Below are positions 1-11,298 of a stretch of 64,000 nt of DNA, one piece after another. Under the pieces are notes generated by a model, which ran no database searches, was not told where the DNA came from, and saw only the letters and a list, made by a program, of their open reading frames with translations. This stretch comes from Cervus elaphus. Taxonomy: Eukaryota > Chordata > Mammalia > Artiodactyla > Cervidae. The translations under genes and the position numbers were made by a program. The stretch spans positions 52,528,001-52,592,000 of the forward strand of contig NC_057847.1 in NCBI RefSeq assembly GCF_910594005.1. The letters run 5' to 3'. Each line of letters starts with the position of its first letter. Position 1 is the stretch's first letter.

Positions 1-239
1 AAGCATTCAGAGAAGTCCACCTGTTAAAGATAACATCTTATAGACTTGGAGCTGAGTACCAAAGGGGATAGCAGCAGGTCCTGCTTTAAGGGCAGACAGG
101 CATCTTAGCTCAGCATCTCCCAGAAGAGAGTTATATCTGGAAGCAGTAGGGAGAAGGCGAAAAAACATGAGATGCACCATGCCATTCATTCATTCCTGAT
201 GGTCACTTGCTGTCCCAGGAGTGCTCATTCTGCTTCAAC
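1..239. other. Unassigned sequence at window edge
   Basis: No gene or recognisable repeat is visible. The reverse strand carries a 60-codon open frame with no family resemblance that I can name; I treat it as chance. Confidence 0.5.
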
Positions 240-1035
240 CCCACCTGGTATACTGCAGTTCAGTTAGGGCACTAGTCTTCTGGAGTTAGCATAGACCTAC
301 TGGTTAAGGGCTCAATCCTCCTCAAGACCTCCCTGGTTACAAATTCCAGGGCAAAAAAAAATTCCAGGGCAAGATCAGGGTTTCCTCAGGCCACCCATAC
401 ATCTGATTGATTGACTACAAATTCAGGTTTTTCCTCAACATCTTCCAGTTGGATATTTCATCAGAATGACCCACAGAACTCAGCAAAGTACTTAATTAGG
501 ATGACAGGTTTTGTTGTAGAGGATACAATTCAGGAAAAACCAAATGTAGAGAGACAAAGAGTGAGGTCTGGGAGGGTCCTGCTCTCAGAACTTCCATGCC
601 TTCTTCATGTGGAATCTGGGCCTGTCATCATCTTCTGAGCATATCCGTGTGTTCACCAGTCAGGGAACACCACTGAACATGTGTCCAAAGTCTTTATTAA
701 GGATTTGTAATATAGGCATGATTCATTAAATTCATGTCTGGGTAACTGAATTCAAGCTCCAGTCTCTCTTCCCTCTCCAGAGTTTGGGTTGACTCAAATT
801 CCAATCCTGTAACCAGAGGTTGGTATTTTGGGGGACCAGATCTCAACCTGAAGCTATCTAAGGATCCACTGTGAGTAACCTCGTTATCAAACACTCAGAT
901 GTGATCATGAGTAACAAAGCTCATGCATTAAAAAAGGCATTTCTATCACTCCGGTCATCACTGCAAGGGTTGTAGAAGTTCTGTGATAGGAAGGCAGAGA
1001 AAAACCAAGTACTTTATAATGAAGCATGCCTGTTT
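240..1035. mobile_element. Old LTR-retrotransposon-like sequence
   Basis: The stretch around 460-900 (beginning with a 'gacccacagaactcag' block and ending in a 'cctcgttatcaaacactc' block) resembles an ancient mammalian LTR that I know by sight but cannot name securely. It is heavily diverged and has no internal retroviral gene. A short direct duplication of 'aaattccagggcaa' sits at about 340-372 around an A-run. Both ends and the strand are uncertain. Confidence 0.4.
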
Positions 1036-3352
1036 TAAAAGAGGATGGGGTGCTCCTTGGGACTCTCTACTGGCATTCGAAGGGAGTAGAAGTCAGAGCC
1101 ATTCAATTTGGCGATATATCTGAGAGTGTTTGTAGTCACTTTACTGGTTGACTTAAACAAACTGGGTAATACTTAGGAAATGGAAATTGTATTTAAAGAT
1201 TCTTCTTCTTTGGTTTGAACACTGGTATTATAAGAGGAGGCTTCTCAAGTCAAATATAGTCTCCAAATATGAGTACTAAGCCAAGTGTGCTACTCATAAA
1301 AATGTGGTAAGCAACTAGAGGACTTTCTAAGTACATATCCTGCTAATCTTCTTCCTGAGCTGGCTCTGATTTCTAGTGAGAGATCCTTACCTTCCTCACG
1401 TCTGTATCACTCATGCATTATAAGCATGTAAACCTCTGCACTATGAGAAGATAGACACCTGTGTAGGAGAGTCACAAGCTAGGAGAACTGCAGGTCTTGT
1501 TTTCATAAATGTTTTTATAAATAAGATGTAAAGTTCAAAGAATGGCAGGACTCTCATAGCAAATTCATTTAAAAAGCTACAATATGAAAAACTTTTGAGT
1601 TAGACCTCTGTTTTGTACCTGTATATATCCCTAAAAGCATGCTTCATAAAACTTAACACATTTTATCCACTCCAAACCTGTCTAGCACTTCCCAGATGAG
1701 AGTCAAATTCATGGGAGGGCCATTTTAGCAAAGGAGAAAATGACTGTTCATTAGAACTGAGATAGTGCAGAAGGGTGCTGGAGGAAAACAACCTGCAGTA
1801 CCGCACGTTCGGCTCCATTGGATGTACTGTGTGCTTGGTCTTTCTCTGATGAATGATGTTCTACGTCAAGGAAACAAGACGTATGGGACAGATGCTATCA
1901 CTGTGCATAGGAAGCTGGCAAAAAGTCGTTAAGTGATTTTCTGCGTTTACTCAGAAAGCCAGTAGCAGGATTGGGTCAAAAGTCCCATGTTTTATTATCA
2001 TTACTGAAGCAGGAACACCTAGAAAAAAGAGTTTGAAGGGTTAAGTACAAGGTCTTAAATTGATCATTTTTATCCTTTTGTTTAATTTTATGTCATTCTA
2101 CCCTTTCTCAAGCTCCTTCGTAGATCACAAGTAGATTTATTAATGCCTAGGTACTTTTCTGGTTTTCAGAATTGGTTCATAATCTCCATTCTTTTACTTA
2201 AATTTAGTTTACCCCTCAATAAGGAAATCCTTTTTGTATACTCAAGAACTGAGAGAAGAGGGGCTTTTTTAAGTCTCCTGCTTAATGCCAATGGATTCTG
2301 TGGTGAAAGTGATTAACTAATCTAGGTATGGTTCTGTTATACCCTCTGATCCCTGGGAATTTTTTTTGTTTTCCTTTAACTTTAATGAACAGTGAAAAAT
2401 AATTGTTTCTTTCAAGGAAAAGTTTAAAAAGTAAGTTTGGAAAAAGAGGGAAAGTGTTCTGTATCTACTTTCTGGGTTTCAGCCAGTTACCTTTGCTTAT
2501 TTTTTCTCATTTTCTTACAACAGAATTAAATTTTCTTTTATTATGGGTGTTGTTAACTCTGAATTTTTTCATCTGAAACATATTAAGTTCTTTAGATATT
2601 GAAGAGTGCATAATTACAAATGTATATCACTAAAGCAAAGCTATATTAATTAATACGAAGCTGCCCTAGGGTCTAGTAGCTTTTGGAGGCCCCAGCAAAA
2701 CTACCTCGAGACTCCTTTGTCTAAACATGTTGATTTCTTTCTTCAATTTTAACTTTGTAACTTAACACAAAGTACATTTCGGAAATGTGCACAATTAGTT
2801 TAGAATGTAAGTCAAGTTACTAAATAATAAGTAATAATATAGTAAAAAATAATCACAATAGCTGTGGTTCTATCATTAAGCCACGTTTTTTCTAGCAGTA
2901 CACATTATACAATACATAGTTTTAGCCCAACTATTGGAATATTCATTTTTATTAAGCATTGTTTTTTTAAAATAAGTCCACTACTTCAAATTCAAACAAA
3001 ATTCAAACTTAATTAAAATTTCCCATAAGTTACATTTAGTCTAAGGAAAGAAAGACAAGTCTAAATGTGTGAGTTGTGTCGGTACGATTTTTTTTTTTTA
3101 ATTCTAATTTGCTCACTTACAAATATCTTTGGTTGTCATATTAGTGGTGATGTTATGGCAACAGCTACTACACCACACAAACATAAATATACACAACAAA
3201 GAATAACAAACACACTAAGTGATTTTTAAGTGACATTAACCTGGAACAATAAAAGATTATCTAGTGGAAGTTCTAGGGAACCTACTTTAATGACTGGATA
3301 AGTGTAGGTTGCAATAGGCATACTGACGTAAGATAAATGGGTGCTTTTAGAA
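1036..3352. other. A+T-rich unassigned stretch
   Basis: About 2.3 kb without any Bov-tA, BovB, MIR or gene that I can recognise. It contains scattered T- and A-runs (for example 3090-3100) and no open frame of 60 codons or more. It is probably old, decayed or unique noncoding DNA. Confidence 0.55.
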
Positions 3353-3577
3353 ATTTCTCAGCCTCAGCACTATTGACATTTTGGGATGGATAATTCTTTG
3401 TTGTGGGCGACTGTCCTGCGCATTGTAAGATGTCTCACAGCATCCCTGACCTCTGCTCACTACATACAAGTAGTATCTCTTGACTTATTGTTAGAAACAA
3501 AAATGCCTGTGGCTTTGCCAAATGTTCCCTGAGGGACAAAAGCATCCTGATTGAGAACCACTGGTTGAGAACCACTG
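3353..3577 (-). mobile_element. MER5A-like hAT DNA-transposon relic
   Basis: The reverse complement follows the non-autonomous MER5A pattern, from a 'gttctcaacc'-like start through 'ttgccaaatg', 'catccctgac' and 'tattgacattttggg'. It is flanked by ttttagaa (3345-3352) and gtttagaa (3578-3585), a plausible 8-bp hAT TSD with one mismatch. A 14-base terminal unit ('ttgagaaccactgg') is tandemly duplicated at 3551-3578. It encodes no protein. Confidence 0.8.
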
Positions 3578-3585
3578 GTTTAGAA

Positions 3586-4714
3586 GATGCTTGGAAATAG
3601 CTTTCATTCCACATTAAATATTTTAATGGCCTTCTGTGTAGGATTTACTGTATTAATGGAATCAGCAACACACTTCTTTCTAACACACATGAAGCCTACT
3701 TAGCTCAGACTCTGAGTGAATTATCTCAAATTCCAAATTGATATTGTCTAAATTAATTCATTTTGTTGTATAAACCTAATCAACATTGCATTAACCAGAG
3801 GTTCAGATAAGTTTATAATATTTTTCAGCCTCTATCAAACAGCTCTTCTGAGTATCTTTTAGTCTAAACAAAGCTTTGCAAACTATGTTATAATTTGTGC
3901 AACTAAGGAATATGAGGCAAAATGTTAATTTTGTTGTGGTTCAGCATGTTTACCCACTGGTCAGTCTTGTCCATTATCAGATATAGTAATTGGCTAGCTT
4001 GTGTAGCTGTACTTTTTCCAACAGAAACTAAAACAGTTATTGTTGAGGGAATATCTTTAATAAGAGTGTCCTGGGAGTTCAATGAAATATGTGTCATTTC
4101 TACTGAAATCAGCCAAGTGGTTGGAAGAAATCGTGAGAATGTGAATGAAACTGAGAAAGGAATTGAGAAGAGTGTTGGGACTGGTTATGTGAACCACAGA
4201 AATTGTTGCTTTTCTCAGCTTCCTTTCTTTTCTGATGTCCAAAACAAGGGCCTGAGCTCATCTCTCCATTTCCCAGCTGTAATTACTTCATCCTATCTTC
4301 TGGATATCTTCACTGGCCCCTTTTTTCTTCAAGTAATTGTACACTCTTGTCTTTGCTCTCAATGCCAACACAGGCTATTTGCAAAAAGATCCTTATCTCA
4401 TTGTACTATTTTTTTATAACAAGTTTACCGAGCCTTTTTTCAAACTTCCCCTCTTAGTAGCCCTAACATTTTCAACATTCAAATTTCAAAAGCAAAGAGC
4501 TAATTGCTTATTTACCAATTGATCTTTTTAACTTTATAACTAAAAAGACTCGAAACTACTCATTTCTCAGCTCCAGTCTTTGATAAATCATGGTGTAATA
4601 GAACTGGAATAGACCCTAGGGATCATCAACTTTCCACAGATGGGAGCTTTAAGCAAAAGGCTCAAAATCATAAAGACAGAAAATCAAATTTCACTTCCAT
4701 TTTACATCATAGGG
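3586..4714. other. Unassigned A+T-rich stretch containing a 165-codon open frame
   Basis: The only notable item is an ATG-to-stop frame at 3922-4419 (+). Its product would be rich in I, S, V, L and F, starting with a hydrophobic run. I recognise no domain, retroviral or LINE motif in it. An antisense open frame overlaps it, and no splice or promoter context is evident. Chance is the simplest explanation. Confidence 0.5.
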
Positions 4715-4872
4715 GTGACTTTGAATAGGTTCTTAAATTTATTGAGTATTTCAACATAACTCTCTTGAATGGATATAGAAGATCCCACCTATCTCATAGG
4801 TTCCCCTCTAGGAACATATGAGATAATATATTGAATTTTCTAACACATAACACATAATTAATAAATATTTTC
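4715..4872 (+). mobile_element. MIR SINE relic
   Basis: A degenerate MIR core and tail in forward order: a 'gtgactttgaataggttcttaa' equivalent of the MIR 'gtgaccttgggcaag' block, then 'cctatctcatagg', 'atgagataat', and 'cacataattaataaat' at the 3' end. It is highly diverged, as expected for a mammal-wide element. Confidence 0.6.
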
Positions 4873-5249
4873 TCTCTCATTATTCCCATTGGAGTAAACA
4901 TTACAGTATCTGTAACTAGAATTCTTTATCCACATGATAGCAACTTTAATTAAAATTTTTGATTAAATAATATATGCCCTGGCTAGAAGTTCAACATAGT
5001 TGGTGAAAGTAAACTTCTCCATGAACAGCTGCAGTCATTAGTTTTGAGTGTATGTGTGTGTAACCAATTAGATGGAGCCTATGTACACACAAATGTAAAT
5101 CCATTCACACATTTCTTTTTGACACAAGTTGTAGGATACTGTGAATACCATCCTACACCTTGACTTTAACATGAAGCCTATTTAAGTATCAAGGTTCTTA
5201 TATTATTGCTGTCTGTATTTTTCTAAGCAATAAATACTCTCAGTTTCTT

Positions 5250-5365
5250 TAATATATATCTACATGTATATGTATGTGTGTATATATATATCCCTCTGTA
5301 TATCTATGTATGTGCCTATGTATCTATTTATGTATTCTGTGTATCATCTATCTATTCATGTTTCT
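5250..5365. repeat. TA/TG/TATC low-complexity tract
   Basis: Interrupted short-period repeats (tatatg, tatgtg, tatatc, atctatctatt). It looks like a decayed compound microsatellite with no long pure run. Confidence 0.8.
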
Positions 5366-5566
5366 CGCTGCCTTAATCATTGCTTTTAAACATATACTTC
5401 TCCATCAGTGACTTCTTAATTTTACTTTCCCAAATTGAATACTATATTAAAAAACACAGACTTTTGTGGGTCTCCCATTTAATTTCCCTATATTTTTGAT
5501 ATGAGTATAGCTATTATATATAATATTTTATTTGGATACTGCCTACACATATCTGACTTTTTAAAA

Positions 5567-5748
5567 AGATTTTTTGGTGTGGACTATTTTTAAAGTCTTT
5601 ATTAAATTTGTTGCACTATTGCTCTGTTTTATATTTTGGTTTTCCGGCTACAAGTCATGTGGGACCTTAGCTCCCTGACTAGAGATCAACCCAGCACCCT
5701 CTGCACTGGAAAGCAAAGTGTTAATCCCTGAACCACCAGGGAAGTGCC
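5567..5748 (-). mobile_element. CHR-type tRNA-derived SINE
   Basis: Reading the reverse strand gives a tRNA-like head ('cactt-ccctggtggttcag') followed by a body ending in T-rich sequence; the + strand shows 'catgtgggaccttagctccc' and 'accaccagggaag'. It is bounded by ctgactttttaaaa (5553-5566) and ctgattttttaaaa (5749-5762), matching at 13 of 14 positions, a good TSD. This SINE family is shared by ruminants, hippos and whales, so it predates the Bov-tA copies here. Confidence 0.8.
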
Positions 5749-5762
5749 CTGATTTTTTAAAA

Positions 5763-6687
5763 CAATATTTTGTTCATAAAACATATGAAAGTTATTGAAA
5801 TTATCAATAATTGACATGAAATCACCCTTGAAGTCAGGTGGAAGATTCATTAATATTTAAAATTAAATCTTTAGTTCATTATAAATTGTTTGACATGCTA
5901 TCATGCAGAGATTCTTTTTATCTTCATAATAATAATAACATTGATGCAAACAGTTAGCAATAATCCAACCAAAAGCAGTATGCTTATACTCTTAAGCTAG
6001 GGTACAGCAGTCAATTGAAATTCATAGTGGTTTCATAGTTCTGGTATAGCTGAGATTATAGATTTTAAAAGGAGTCCTTCTTAAAATTATGTGCTCTCTA
6101 TGGTACATTAAATAAGATTCTCCTTTGTAGAGGTGACAATGATTATGAAAAGTTTCATATGGGCCTTCGGGGAAGAAATGACTTTTTGAGTATGTGTTTT
6201 CTTTTAAATTAATTGACTTCATGCTTAAATTACCTACAGTAATACAGCCTAAATTTTGCTTTTTGCTTCAATTGACCTTGTCTATTTTTAAATTAATTAT
6301 TATTCAGCTCATGGTTTTCAGAAAAGAAAACCACCCCTCAGATAAAGTGGAGAATGTCTCACTTCTCAAATTTTAATCTAGAGCTATGGTTTACAAAATG
6401 AGGTATGAGGATCATTAAATTAAACATCTGAAGGTTTTGTGAAATATTACAATTGTACATGCAGGCTTTTTTTTTTTTTCCCAAAGCTTTCAATAGTACT
6501 TAAAGAGGGATTCATGAAAAAAAAGTCAAAAAGTCTTTGCTCTCAATCAATAATCTTCTCTAGAGAAAGAATGTAGTTCAAAGTTCTACCCATATTTCTG
6601 ATAGAGACTGAAAAGAAGATTTCTTAAGAATGTAAACAGATTTCTTAAGAATGCTGTTAAAAACAGCTGTTTTCTCCTTAGATGGGT
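5763..6687. other. Unassigned A+T-rich stretch with a short direct duplication
   Basis: No recognised transposon or gene. It holds a T-run at about 6468-6479 and a 16-base direct duplication (agatttcttaagaatg) at 6617-6632 and 6638-6653, period 21. Open frames of 60-66 codons on both strands look random. Confidence 0.55.
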
Positions 6688-6807
6688 ATTGTGATGGTTA
6701 GTTTTATGTGTCAACTTGACAAGCCTATGGTACCCAATGCCTTAATCAAATACTAATCTAGGTGTGGCTATGAAAGTATTTTGTAGTTGTGGTTACCATC
6801 TACCATA

Positions 6808-7005
6808 AAGTAAAGTTATTGCTCAGACATCTGTGACCGCGTGGACTGTAGCCTACCAAGCTCCTCCGTCCACGGGATTCTCCAGGCAAGAATACTGGAG
6901 TGGGTTGCCATTTCCATCTCCAGGGGATCTTCTCGATCCAGGGATCAAACCTGGGTCTCCCACATTAGAGGCAGATGCTTTAACCTCTAAGCCACCAGGG
7001 AAGCC
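6808..7005 (-). mobile_element. Bov-tA SINE inserted in LTR-like element
   Basis: Nearly full length. The reverse strand starts with the tRNA-like head 'ggcttccctggtggctta' and ends in the BovB-shared tail. Perfect 13-base TSD accatctaccata at 6795-6807 and 7006-7018. The tail end near 6810-6835 is eroded compared with other copies here. Both strands read open for 66-84 codons, but these are SINE sequence, not genes. Confidence 0.95.
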
Positions 7006-7255
7006 ACCATCTACCATAGTTGATTTTAAATAAAGGAGATTATCCTCCATAAACTGGGTAGAAGGTCTTAATAGCAGACAAATGAGGTTTACCAAAGAAG
7101 AAAACAATCTGTCTCAAGACTGCACCATCAACTCCTGTCAGAGTTTCAAGCCTCACAGCTTGCCTTACAGATTTCAGACTTTCCAGCCCCCAGAATCATG
7201 AATCAATTTCTTAAAATAAATTATATCTATCGATCTCTCTCTTTCTCAAGATGCT

Positions 7256-7279
7256 TTATATATATATATATATATATAT
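7256..7279. repeat. (TA)n microsatellite
   Basis: Pure alternating TA of about 12 units inside the older LTR-like element. Confidence 0.95.
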
Positions 7280-7318
7280 GTTTTAATCGTTGTTTCTCTG
7301 GAAAATTCTGACTATATG

Positions 7319-9089
7319 ATAAATCTCATATAAGGGCCATCATTAGAAATGAAAATAATATAGAAAGGATCATTATATCAAATGAGAAATTTCTTTCAGA
7401 ATTATAGCAGTGCTAGTCTTAAAGGAAATAAAAGAAGGAGGGTTGCCTAGTGTAGAACTGAGAGGCATCTCCTGAATAGGTATTCAGAAATAGCTCCAAA
7501 TCCTTGCTGGACTAAAAATAAAGGAAACACTAGCTATTGAGAAGACATCAGAGGATCCCAGCTGAAAAAGTGTTCTGAACGGGAGAGGATTAGGCAGCAG
7601 AGGTAACAGTGAAACATGGTTTCAGATTTCTGGAGTCCAGAGGATTCTTATTAATACTTCAGCTCTCATGACTATGCAAGATTCAAGGCTTCACTCTCCA
7701 GTGTTCTCCAAGCATCATGGGACATTGCAATGCTCCTTATGGTGTGGTGAACATGGTACATCTAATAGAGTTTCATATACTAATATATTATTTTCTTATA
7801 ATTCAAAATCATTTTCTCAGAAACTCTGACAAGTCTGAATTTTCCCTTTTCATTTGTGTGGCAGAAAGTTGCCAATCAAACTAAATGTATACAAGCTAAG
7901 AAGAGGAACAAAGAAGTATGTTTTCAACTGTAAAACAGAATTCACCACTTTATCTGTACAGTTACTGCATGTTCTTGATACCTGGCTCATAAGTGATGCT
8001 CTGGACAAGTAATACAGCTGAGAAAGGCCACAAAGCACGTCTTGGAAAGATTCAATATATTTGCACCGCATTTATAGTTTCTCCTCTCCCAAGCCTCCTT
8101 ATTTTGCAACTCTTTTCCTAATTAACACTGTCCTGGCAGCCCTGTAAGGAAGTCCAGTTGGAAAGATGCCAAAAAACTGCCATGACCATTTCTTAATGTC
8201 AGGCACAAGCCAAAAATGAGATTCAATGTGTTACTTGAATTAGATTTGTTTAAAGTTTGGAATATGATTTGATTTGATGCTTTACATTTTAGAAACTTTA
8301 ATTTTGCTTCTTAAGGCAAAAAAAAGCAGAGGAAGGGGTACAAAAAGGTCATTACAGGGAGGTTTTTTTTCTAGCTGTCATTGGTGAGTTTTTGTTTATT
8401 CACCCTGGGAGGGCTTTAATAACTGCACTGCTTTGTTGATTGCATGACCGTGTTTGCATTGGTCTTGCTTCTGAATACCTAGGCAAGGCTCTTTCATCTG
8501 ACTCACACTTTGCTCAACCTTGGATCAATGCCAAATTCCCCACCTTCATGAATGATTAACTCATGTAGCCTGTTGCTAATAATGTGTGCACTTGATGGCA
8601 GATGATATTTATTTTGGACAGGGTGAATACAGACCTTGGATGTTTGATCAGGGCAGAGTGGTACATAGCATGTGTGGGCACTTTCCAGGGAAAAGATCAG
8701 GGTTCGTATCCTCAGGTTCCCCCTCATCTCCCCTTTGCATTGTCATAGGAAGGGAGTTTTCAGTTCACTTTATCATTCACAAGTTACCTCCAACTTAGCC
8801 TTGTCATTGCGATTCGTCACACTTACACTCTATCCTTTTATGTGCTGTATCTCACTGAAGTCTCCACACACCAGGCTGCTGCCCCAGGGTATACGCCTAC
8901 AACAAAGATCTCAAACATAGTTTAAAAAGAAACACCATAAAAGAGAAAAACAACAGTCACAGTTGCTACTAGAGGCTGGTTCCCACAAACCCGGCAGGTT
9001 TTCCAACTTCAACCATAGTTGAATTACAAGAGCGGCTATCAACTCGGCAGCTCTAGGTATGACTGTATGTAGTCACACTATGGTGTTCT
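7319..9089. other. Unassigned, repeat-poor stretch
   Basis: About 1.8 kb with no recognised mobile element. The part around 8090-8720 is of mixed composition with few simple repeats, and is the sort of sequence worth testing for noncoding conservation. Open frames of 70-82 codons near 8586-8920 overlap on both strands and show no known motif. Confidence 0.5.
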
Positions 9090-9134
9090 TTTTTTTTTTT
9101 TTCCCTCTTCTGTGTCTTCTTTTGTAGCAGAAAC

Positions 9135-9246
9135 GGGCCTGGCAACCCACTTCAGTATTCTTGCCAGGAAAATCTCATGGACAGAGGATCCTGGAGGGCT
9201 ACAGTCCATGGGGTTGCAAAGAGTCTGACACGACTAAGCAACACAC
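9135..9246 (+). mobile_element. 5'-truncated Bov-tA SINE
   Basis: Only the tail half is present, from 'cctggcaacccacttcagta' through 'ttgcaaagagtctgacacga'. It ends in a short CA-rich tract (9240-9262). The tRNA-like head is missing, and a T-run (9089-9104) lies just upstream. No TSD was resolved. Confidence 0.85.
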
Positions 9247-9262
9247 ACATATACACACCTCC

Positions 9263-9845
9263 TACTCAACCTTCTCAACTAAGAGATAGGAAGAACAGTC
9301 TGTCTGCTCTTAGCTCACTGGTGAAATCTCTGAGAAGCAAATGGGGCAGGCTGCCGGGCTGCCAGAAGAAACAATGATTCTGTCCTGGACCATGATTTTG
9401 TGCCACATTACCCACCTGGCAGATTCCCATAACTCAGCTGGCAATAACTCCATTCTTGTTGAATCTGGCCATACCCAAAGTGCAGGATTCTTGAGTGTGT
9501 GCTGGGCAACTACTCAAGACTTGCCTTGGGAACATGTTAGAAATTCACCTCCCCAGAAACCCAAACATGGAGACTCATGGTCAGTAAATTTGTCTGGGTT
9601 GTGAGAGTATAGCTAACAAGCATCACAAAACATACTGATTCCCTGTCTGGCATGGTGCTACCCGGTTCATATTATGGCATTTTTTCAGGGTGTGTAACTC
9701 TAGAAATACACAGGTGTGGTAATGATAATATCAAGTAACAACAAGATGCACAGCAAGAAGGGAAGGAAGAAGAATATTGTGTACGAGCCCTAAAACTCTG
9801 CTAAGGAATGTGCTAAGTGCTTCCTTCTTAAAATCACATTTGTTA
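9263..9845. other. Unassigned stretch between SINE and BovB
   Basis: Mixed-composition sequence with an 87-codon open frame (9341-9604, +) that has no recognisable domain. Nothing else is visible. Confidence 0.5.
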
Positions 9846-9849
9846 TTAT

Positions 9850-10466
9850 TCAGTGGCTCAGTCCTGCCCGACTCTTTGTGACCCCATGGACTCTAGCAGG
9901 ACAGGCTTCTCTGTCCTTAACTATCTCCTGAAGTTTGCTCAAACTCATGTCCATTGAGTTGATGATGCCATCCAGTCATCTCATTCTGTCATTTCTTTCT
10001 CCTTCCGCCCTCAATCTTTCCCAACATCAGGGCCTTTTCCAACGAATCAGCTCTGTGCATCAAGTGGTCAAAGTGTTGGACCTTCAGTTTCAGCATCAGT
10101 CCTTCCTATGAATATTCAGGACTGATTTCATTTAGGATTGCCTGTTTTGAACTCCTTGCTGTCCAAGGGACTCTCAAGAGTGTTCTCCAACACCACAGTT
10201 CAAAAGCATCAATTGTTTAGAGTTTGTGAAGTTGCTCAGTCGTGTCCGACTCTTTGTGACCCCGTGGACTGTAACATACCAGGCTCCTCCATCCATGGGA
10301 TTATCCAGGCAAGAATACTGGAGTGGGTTGCCATTTCCTTCTCTAGGGGATCTTCCCGACCCAGGGATCAAACCTGGGTCTCCCACATTGCAGGCAGATG
10401 CTTTAACCTCTGAGCCACCAGGGAAGCCCTGTTTAGTGTTTAGCCTTCTTTATTTAATTCTCATAA
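9850..10466 (-). mobile_element. BovB LINE 3' fragment, interrupted by a SINE
   Basis: The reverse strand carries the C-terminal end of the BovB reverse-transcriptase ORF and the BovB tail; the + strand shows 'ctcaatctttcccaacatca', 'ccaagggactctcaagagtg' and 'caccacagttcaaaagcatc'. It is split by the nested SINE, after which a decayed 'agccttctttat' block resumes. The frame is broken. Outer TSDs are not clear. Confidence 0.85.
10226..10429 (-). mobile_element. Bov-tA SINE inside the BovB fragment
   Basis: A complete, low-divergence copy from the tRNA-like head (right side, 'gggcttccctggtggctcag' on the reverse strand) to the 'gtcgtgtccgactctttgtg' tail. TSD tgtttagagttt (10214-10225) and tgtttagtgttt (10430-10441), 11 of 12 matching. 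CpGs in the tail are retained, which suggests a fairly young insertion. Confidence 0.95.
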
Positions 10467-10689
10467 AATGTTTAGACTTGATTACTCCAGTTTAGTGATA
10501 TGGAAATTTTTCTACTATTGTTTTTTTTCCTACCTAAATTAGGGTGAGATGAGTTTGTAAGGACTTTCCCCTATTTTTTCTTGGCATGCCCACTTAGCCA
10601 AAAAACTTAGACGATAAGTTGGCATGGCATCCACAGTCATCACTGAGTTTCGGATGTGTGTAATTTTTTGGAGAAGAAGGTTATGTGTT

Positions 10690-11298
10690 TTATTAAGTTC
10701 CTATAATGACATAAAGACTTACACACATTCAGGAGCTTAAAACAACACAGATTTATTTTCTTCCAGTTCTGTAAGTCAGAAGTCTGGGTAGTCATGACTG
10801 ATTCCTCTGCTTTGGGACTCATGCGGCCAAAGACAAGGTGTTGGCCAACTTGGCCTCTTATCTGGAGGCCCTTGAAATAGGGACAGGGAATTCTGCTTAT
10901 AAACAGAGCACACATCCTGGTGTTTGGGGGCTGAGGTCCTCATTTCCTTCTGGCTGTCAGCAAGGATCCTCTCTCAGCCCCTAAACCAATGGCATTTCTT
11001 GTCATGTTGTCCTCTTCACCTCAAGACAGCAAGAGTAATTCAGGCTCATGCTTTGAAGCTAGGACTTTCTGTTCTTCTGCATCTCTTATATCTCCAGCCA
11101 AAGAAAATTCTCTGCTTTGAAGGATTCATGTGATGAATGGACCCACATAGCATAATCTTCCTATCTTAAGATCAGTAGATCAGCAACCTTAACTACATGT
11201 GCAAAATCCCTTTTGCCATATAATGTAACATAACCAAGGTTGTGACCCAGAGACCAAAGATCATGGGGACCAAACTTCTGCCTACCATGACATGGAAG
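10690..11298 (-). mobile_element. Old LTR-like element, antisense
   Basis: The + strand shows 'gagcttaaaacaacacagat', 'ttccagttctgtaagtcaga', 'gcaaaatcccttttgccata' and a terminal 'ttctgcctaccatga' block, in the order of an old mammalian LTR read backwards: an AATAAA-like signal appears on the reverse strand near 10750. The family is not fixed and no internal genes are present. Confidence 0.5.

Larger units (their letters stand above)
6688..7318 (+). mobile_element. Old LTR-like element split by a SINE
   Basis: It begins with a 'tgatggttagttttatgtgt' block and continues after the nested SINE with 'caagactgcaccatcaactc', 'acagatttcagactt' and 'gtttctctgg', in the order of an old mammalian LTR ending in '-ctgactaatac'. 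The exact family is not assigned. It has no coding capacity. The TA expansion sits at a point where relatives also carry a TA-rich tract. The nested SINE proves that it is older than Bov-tA. Confidence 0.6.
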
